From Vibrio gangliei (lineage in GTDB: Bacteria > Pseudomonadota > Gammaproteobacteria > Enterobacterales > Vibrionaceae), in assembly GCF_026001925.1 (NCBI RefSeq), contig NZ_AP021869.1, positions 620,001 through 684,000 of the forward strand: a stretch of DNA of 64,000 nucleotides. The letters run 5' to 3'. The stretch's first letter is position 1. Every line of letters starts with the position of its first letter. Positions 59,392-64,000 of the stretch are shown in pieces. Both the position numbers and the translations under genes were made by a program. The notes beneath the pieces are model-generated. The model had not been told where the DNA came from, ran no database searches, and saw nothing but the letters and a program-made list of their open reading frames with translations.

Positions 59392-59537
59392 CGTTCATTA
59401 GGTCATCTAGCCTTTCTTCCGCAGGTTTTGTTCTTGGTTTTTTAGGGGGTAATGTCATAGGGTTTGTCTCTTAATATCTTGTGCTAAAAGCAAATCTGAT
59501 AGGGGTATCATAGCACTTAATATTGATATGCTAAAAC
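59392..59537. other. Short spacer between ISCR2 copy 1 and tet(59)
   Basis: From the ISCR2 right boundary to the tet stop there is no supportable gene. Together with the ISCR2 tail (59160-59391) this gives a 378-bp stretch without a CDS. The ORF that can be drawn through 59190-59474 merely runs across the ISCR2 end. Confidence 0.6.
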
Positions 59538-60740
59538 TTAGCTCGCTGGTAGCTTCGCTATTTTAACTATCTTTTTGGTGCTTCTATAAAAAGATAAAAT
59601 AAATACAATCAATAAAACATACATTATCGCACCAATCATCCATATCCAGCCATCCCAACTTGCCAGTGTTTGACCAAAAATAAAGCTAAATAATAATGGG
59701 CCGATCACCCCCGTCGTATTGGTTAAGCTGACTAGAACGCCTTGTAGCTTACCTTGGTTAGTTTGATTGACTTGAGCTGACATTAACCCCTGTAAGGCTG
59801 GTAGCGCAATACTGCCGCCGGCGAGTAAGATTAATGTAGGGTAAATCATCCAACCCTTTGTCAATAATGACAAAATAATGAATGCTGCTCCATCAACAAC
59901 AAAGCCCACAATAATCGTCACTTTTTCATTGAATTTCTTGGCGATTGCGCCCGCTACAAATGCTTGGAACAAGGCATGCATGATGCCTAACCCCGCTAAA
60001 GATAGGCCGATCTCCATACTGCCCCATTGAAAACGATGTTCCGTAAATAACACCCATGTCGTTGCTGGAATTTGCCCTATCATTTGAGTCATAAAAAAGA
60101 TAAATAACAATAGTATGACTGGCTTGATCACTTGCAGGAAAGGTCGCGAATTTTCTGCTGTTTCTGTGGTGTTTTTTTCAGTATTTTTGATTTTATTATC
60201 TTTAAATATCAACATAATAACTAAAAAAGAGAGCGCATTTAAAATGGCAGCAATAATAAAAGGAAGATGAGCTGAGAATTGCCCTGTAAAGCCGCCAATT
60301 GCAGGGCCAGAGATTAACCCGACACCAAAAGCCGCCCCTAAGCGTCCAAACCACTTAGTACGCTCTTGTGAAGCAGTATTGTCAGCAATAACAGAAGCGG
60401 CGACCGCACCTGTTGCGCCAGTAACTCCAGAAATTAATCGCCCAACGTATAGCATCCAAAGTGAGCTAGATAATGCAAGCAAAGTGTAATCCACAGCAGC
60501 GCCTGCAAGAGATAGTAGTAATATTGGTCGGCGCCCGAATTTATCAGACCATTTGCCAAGTAGAGGAGCAAAAAAAACCTGCATGATGGCATACAGTGCC
60601 AGCAGGATACCGTAATGATTTGCTAAATTTTCAGCCGACACGTATTCACGTAACAATGTAGGCAATACAGGCATGATCAAGCCGATCCCCATAGCATCTA
60701 GGGCGGTGATCGTTAAAGCGGTGATCGCAAATTTATTCAT
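59538..60740 (-). CDS. tet(59): Tetracycline efflux MFS transporter Tet(59)
   Basis: Tetracycline-Mg/H+ antiporter of the inner membrane, 400 residues with 12 predicted helices. The N-terminal signature LDAMGIGLIMPVLPTLLRE and loop motif GKWSDKFGRRPILLLS are those of class 1 Tet pumps. The sequence differs from Tet(A), Tet(B) and Tet(H) as I remember them and agrees with Tet(59), which is known from ISCR2 contexts; the exact class needs a database comparison. It is divergent from tetR with two operators between them. Confidence 0.85.
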   Translation of the reverse strand: MNKFAITALTITALDAMGIGLIMPVLPTLLREYVSAENLANHYGILLALYAIMQVFFAPLLGKWSDKFGRRPILLLSLAGAAVDYTLLALSSSLWMLYVGRLISGVTGATGAVAASVIADNTASQERTKWFGRLGAAFGVGLISGPAIGGFTGQFSAHLPFIIAAILNALSFLVIMLIFKDNKIKNTEKNTTETAENSRPFLQVIKPVILLLFIFFMTQMIGQIPATTWVLFTEHRFQWGSMEIGLSLAGLGIMHALFQAFVAGAIAKKFNEKVTIIVGFVVDGAAFIILSLLTKGWMIYPTLILLAGGSIALPALQGLMSAQVNQTNQGKLQGVLVSLTNTTGVIGPLLFSFIFGQTLASWDGWIWMIGAIMYVLLIVFILSFYRSTKKIVKIAKLPAS

Positions 60741-60749
60741 CGTTTTTTC

Positions 60750-60793
60750 TCTATCATTGATAGAGTTGGAATATATCCCTATCAGTGATAGAG
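60750..60793. promoter_or_regulatory. Two tet operators between tet(59) and tetR
   Basis: TCTATCATTGATAGAG (60750-60765) and CCCTATCAGTGATAGAG (60777-60793) are palindromes of the TetR operator type. They cover the divergent promoters, so tetracycline-free TetR represses both genes. Confidence 0.92.
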
Positions 60794-60802
60794 TGTCAAT
60801 AG

Positions 60803-61423
<621 letters not shown>

Positions 61424-61444
61424 TAAGGTGTCTGTGTTTTTAGG

Positions 61445-61472
61445 CTCGCACAATAGGGGGGATTTGTGCGAG
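61445..61472. terminator. Bidirectional-looking hairpin after tetR
   Basis: CTCGCACAA and TTGTGCGAG form a perfect 9-bp stem around an 10-base G-rich loop. It lies between the convergent tetR gene and the truncated ORF on the minus strand and could stop transcription from both. Confidence 0.6.
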
Positions 61473-61480
61473 TGGTGGAT

Positions 61481-61573
61481 TTATTTAGAACATTGTTTTT
61501 CAATTTGGCGTTTTTGTTCTACCAATTTTTTAGCTGTTGCCATCGCGAGTTGTTCATCGGCTTGCATTTTTGC
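61481..61573 (-). pseudogene. C-terminal fragment of an unknown gene cut by ISCR2 copy 2
   Basis: The minus strand reads ...AKMQADEQLAMATAKKLVEQ and ends KRQIEKQCSK-stop. The upstream part is missing because ISCR2 copy 2 starts at 61574. The fragment is likely from the ancestral neighbour of tetR(59) before capture. Too short to name. Confidence 0.5.
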
Positions 61574-63327
61574 TAAACACAGTATTGCAAGGACGCGGAA
61601 CATGCCTCATGTGGCGGCCAGGACGGCCAGCCGGGATCGGGATACTGGTCGTTACCAGAGCCACCGACCCGAGCAAACCCTTCTCTATCAGATCGTTGAC
61701 GAGTATTACCCGGCATTCGCTGCGCTTATGGCAGAGCAGGGAAAGGAATTGCCGGGCTATGTGCAACGGGAATTTGAAGAATTTCTCCAATGCGGGCGGC
61801 TGGAGCATGGCTTTCTACGGGTTCGCTGCGAGTCTTGCCACGCCGAGCACCTGGTCGCTTTCAGCTGTAAGCGTCGCGGTTTCTGCCCGAGCTGTGGGGC
61901 GCGGCGGATGGCCGAAAGTGCCGCCTTGCTGGTTGATGAAGTACTGCCTGAACAACCCATGCGTCAGTGGGTGTTGAGCTTCCCGTTTCAGCTGCGTTTC
62001 CTGTTTGCCAGCCGGCCCGAGATCATGGGGTGGGTGCTGGGCATCGTTTACCGCGTCATTGCCACGCACCTGGTCAAGAAAGCGGGCCATACCCACCAAG
62101 TGGCCAAGACGGGCGCGGTCACCCTGATCCAGCGTTTTGGATCGGCGCTCAATCTGAATGTTCACTTCCACATGCTGTTTCTCGACGGTGTGTATGTCGA
62201 GCAATCCCACGGCTCAGCGCGTTTCCGCTGGGTCAAGGCGCCGACCAGCCCAGAGCTCACCCAGCTGACGCACACCATCGCCCACCGGGTGGGTCGCTAT
62301 CTGGAACGGCAAGGCCTGCTGGAACGGGATGTCGAAAACAGCTATCTGGCCTCGGATGCGGTGGATGACGACCCGATGACACCCCTGCTGGGGCACTCGA
62401 TCACTTACCGTATCGCTGTCGGTTCACAGGCGGGGCGAAAGGTGTTCACTTTGCAAACTCTGCCGACCAGTGGTGATCCGTTCGGTGACGGGATTGGCAA
62501 GGTAGCCGGGTCCAGCCTGCACGCCGGCGTGGCGGCCAGGGCCGATGAACGCAAGAAGCTCGAACGGCTGTGCCGGTACATCAGCCGCCCGGCGGTATCC
62601 GAGAAGCGGCTGTCGTTAACACGAGGCGGCAACGTGCGCTACCAGCTCAAGACGCCGTACCGGGACGGCACCACGCACGTCATTTTCGAACCATTGGATT
62701 TCATTGCAAGGCTGGCCGCCCTGGTACCGAAGCCCAGAGTCAACCTAACCCGCTTCCACGGGGTGTTCGCACCCAACAGTCGGCACCGGGCGTTGGTCAC
62801 GCCGGCAAAACGGGGCAGGGGCAACAAGGTCAGGGTGGCTGATGAACCGGCAACACCAGCACAACGGCGAGCGTCGATGACATGGGCGCAACGGCTCAAG
62901 CGTGTTTTCAATATCGACATCGAGACCTGCAGCGGCTGCGGCGGCGCCATGAAAGTCATCGCCTGCATTGAAGACCCTATAGTGATCAAGCAGATCCTTG
63001 ATCACCTGAAGCACAAAGCCGAAACCAGCGGGACCAGGGCGTTACCCGAAAGCCGGGCGCCACCGGCTGAGCTGCTCCTGGGTCTGTTTGACTGACGAGC
63101 CTGAAGGCCAACGATACCAATCAAAATGCTGCGTTCACAGCGCCGCGGCAGGGATCCGCCGTGCTGGTTGTCGGAAAAGGAGCCGCTAGTGGGAAAGAGG
63201 AGGGTAAATTTTCAGCGTTGCTGGCTCCCCGTCAGCCGGATTGGGTTGCATCGCAGGGGTGTCGAAAGAGTCAACTGCGGTCCAAAGCTGTTGGACTTGG
63301 GTGAAAAGGGCGTTTATTCTTCCTATA
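61574..63327 (+). mobile_element. ISCR2 (ISVsa3) copy 2, left end missing
   Basis: Direct repeat of copy 1 (offset 3936 bp). Identity begins at TAAACACAG (61574), only 28 bp before the transposase start, so about 95 bp of the left end including the probable terIS is absent. The right end is the same as in copy 1. Two direct copies flank tet(59)-tetR(59), so recombination between them can excise a 3.9-kb circle. Confidence 0.85.
61602..63095 (+). CDS. ISCR2 transposase, copy 2
   Basis: Protein identical to copy 1, 497 residues, starting MPHVAARTASRDRDTGRYQS. The reading frame is open upstream as far as 61404, but the additional 66 codons come from the tetR side of the junction and are not homologous, so ATG 61602 is taken as the start. 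The catalytic HUH and tyrosine residues are intact, so this copy could act although its terIS is lost. Confidence 0.95.
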   Translation: MPHVAARTASRDRDTGRYQSHRPEQTLLYQIVDEYYPAFAALMAEQGKELPGYVQREFEEFLQCGRLEHGFLRVRCESCHAEHLVAFSCKRRGFCPSCGARRMAESAALLVDEVLPEQPMRQWVLSFPFQLRFLFASRPEIMGWVLGIVYRVIATHLVKKAGHTHQVAKTGAVTLIQRFGSALNLNVHFHMLFLDGVYVEQSHGSARFRWVKAPTSPELTQLTHTIAHRVGRYLERQGLLERDVENSYLASDAVDDDPMTPLLGHSITYRIAVGSQAGRKVFTLQTLPTSGDPFGDGIGKVAGSSLHAGVAARADERKKLERLCRYISRPAVSEKRLSLTRGGNVRYQLKTPYRDGTTHVIFEPLDFIARLAALVPKPRVNLTRFHGVFAPNSRHRALVTPAKRGRGNKVRVADEPATPAQRRASMTWAQRLKRVFNIDIETCSGCGGAMKVIACIEDPIVIKQILDHLKHKAETSGTRALPESRAPPAELLLGLFD

Positions 63328-63329
63328 CG

Positions 63330-64000
63330 TGCCGCGTTCCAGGCGGCGACTATGAGGGCTATGTCGATGCCCATGTGCGCCGGCTGGAGGCGCTACGCCG
63401 GGCCGGTATCGTCGAGCGGATCGACGCCGACCAATGGCGCATCCCCGATGATCTGGTCAGCCGTGCCGCCGCCCATGACGCCGGCCGAGACAGTCAGGCC
63501 AGCGTTCGCGTCCTTTCCCCGGTCGATCTGAACAAACAGATCGGATCGGACGGCGCGACCTGGCTGGACCGGCGGCTGATCCACGGCGAGACGGCCGACC
63601 TTGCGCCAACCGGCTTCGGGCAACAAGTCCGCGAAGCCATGGACCAGCGCCGCGAGCACCATATCGAACAGGGCGACGCCACCCGCAGCCGGGACAGCCG
63701 CGTCTTCTACCGGCGCAACCTTCTCGCCATCCTGCGGGAGCGCGAGGTAGCCGGCGTCGGATCGGATATGGCTTTGAGTAAGGGCCTGCCGTTCCGCGCC
63801 GCCACGGACGGCGAGAGCGTCAGCGGCAAGTTTACCGGAACCGTGCATCTATCGAGCGGCAAGTTCGCCGTGGTCGAGAAATCCCATGAGTTCACCCTTG
63901 TCCCGTGGCGGCCGATCATCGACCGCCAACTCGGCCGCGAGGTTATGGGCATCGTGCAGGGCGGGTCGGTGTCGTGGCAGTTAGGGCGGCAGAGGGGGCT
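63330..64000 (+). pseudogene. Fragment of a DUF3363-type relaxase (rlx/virD2-like), cut by ISCR2
   Basis: From the ISCR2 right edge the frame starting at 63330 is open to the window end, 223 codons. It reads RVPGGDYEGYVDAHVRRLEA, then WRIPDDLVSRAAAHD and GKFAVVEKSHEFTLVPWRP, IIDRQLGREVMGIVQGG, the pattern of DUF3363 relaxases of alphaproteobacterial and other plasmids. The N-terminal catalytic domain is missing, so it is a remnant. GC content is much higher than in the chromosome. The end beyond 64000 is unseen. Confidence 0.8.

Noticed and set aside
59190..59474. 94-residue ORF after ISCR2 copy 1
   Set aside because: It crosses the ISCR2 right boundary at 59391 and diverges from the same place in copy 2, so it is not a conserved gene.
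63393..63848. 151-residue minus-strand ORF at the window end
   Set aside because: The plus-strand frame matches DUF3363 relaxases over its full length; the minus ORF is its shadow.

Overview
The window is a chromosomal segment of a gammaproteobacterium, almost certainly a member of the Vibrionaceae. The evidence is the gene order ppk / pstC-pstA-pstB-phoU / cutC / prx-oxyR2, the complete isc operon, the rlmN-pilW-rodZ-ispG-hisS-yfgM-bamB-der cluster and guaB-guaA. Interspersed short repeats (tandem CTCGAAA heptamers and a palindromic-ended element starting TATACCCAAGT) point the same way. No rRNA, tRNA or CRISPR array was seen.

1-40346 is ordinary core genome: the phosphate regulon (ppk start, enlarged PstC/PstA, PstB, PhoU with a candidate Pho box), peroxide defence (2-Cys peroxiredoxin divergent from an OxyR2-type sensor with the Glu204/Cys206/Cys215 signature), queuosine tRNA modification (queA, tgt) followed by the protein-export factors yajC-secD-secF, suhB, trmJ, iscRSUA-hscBA-fdx-iscX behind two abutting IscR sites, pepB, ndk, the rlmN-to-der cluster, a zinc-ribbon protein, xseA, and guaB-guaA behind a near-perfect PurR box.

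40347-57542 is an integrated element next to the 3' end of guaA. In order it has: a P4-type tyrosine integrase with an inverted-repeat operator; a three-gene ABC-three-component (ABC-3C) conflict operon (SMEK protein, small middle component, DUF2326 ATPase); an unknown Zn/HTH-like protein; an AlpA-type regulator; a RepA-type initiator followed by four iterons and DnaA boxes; an IncP (RP4)-like oriT; traJ and a traI relaxase with Tyr22, Ser74 and His116 at the RP4 positions; and then only trbJ-trbK-trbL from the IncP mating-pore set plus two small genes. The far end is AT-rich cargo: a 506-residue membrane protein bracketed by two copies of a hairpin, a 155-residue membrane protein, a SIR2-like DUF4917 protein and two small ORFs. 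It looks like a mobilizable, possibly replicating, integrative element that carries defence genes and may depend on, or remodel, a helper conjugation system.

57543-63327 is an antibiotic-resistance module: two directly repeated ISCR2 (ISVsa3/IS91-like) copies flank tet(59)-tetR(59). The second copy lacks the left end. From 63330 to the window end lies a GC-rich fragment of an unrelated DUF3363 relaxase gene, a context known from ISCR2-floR modules.
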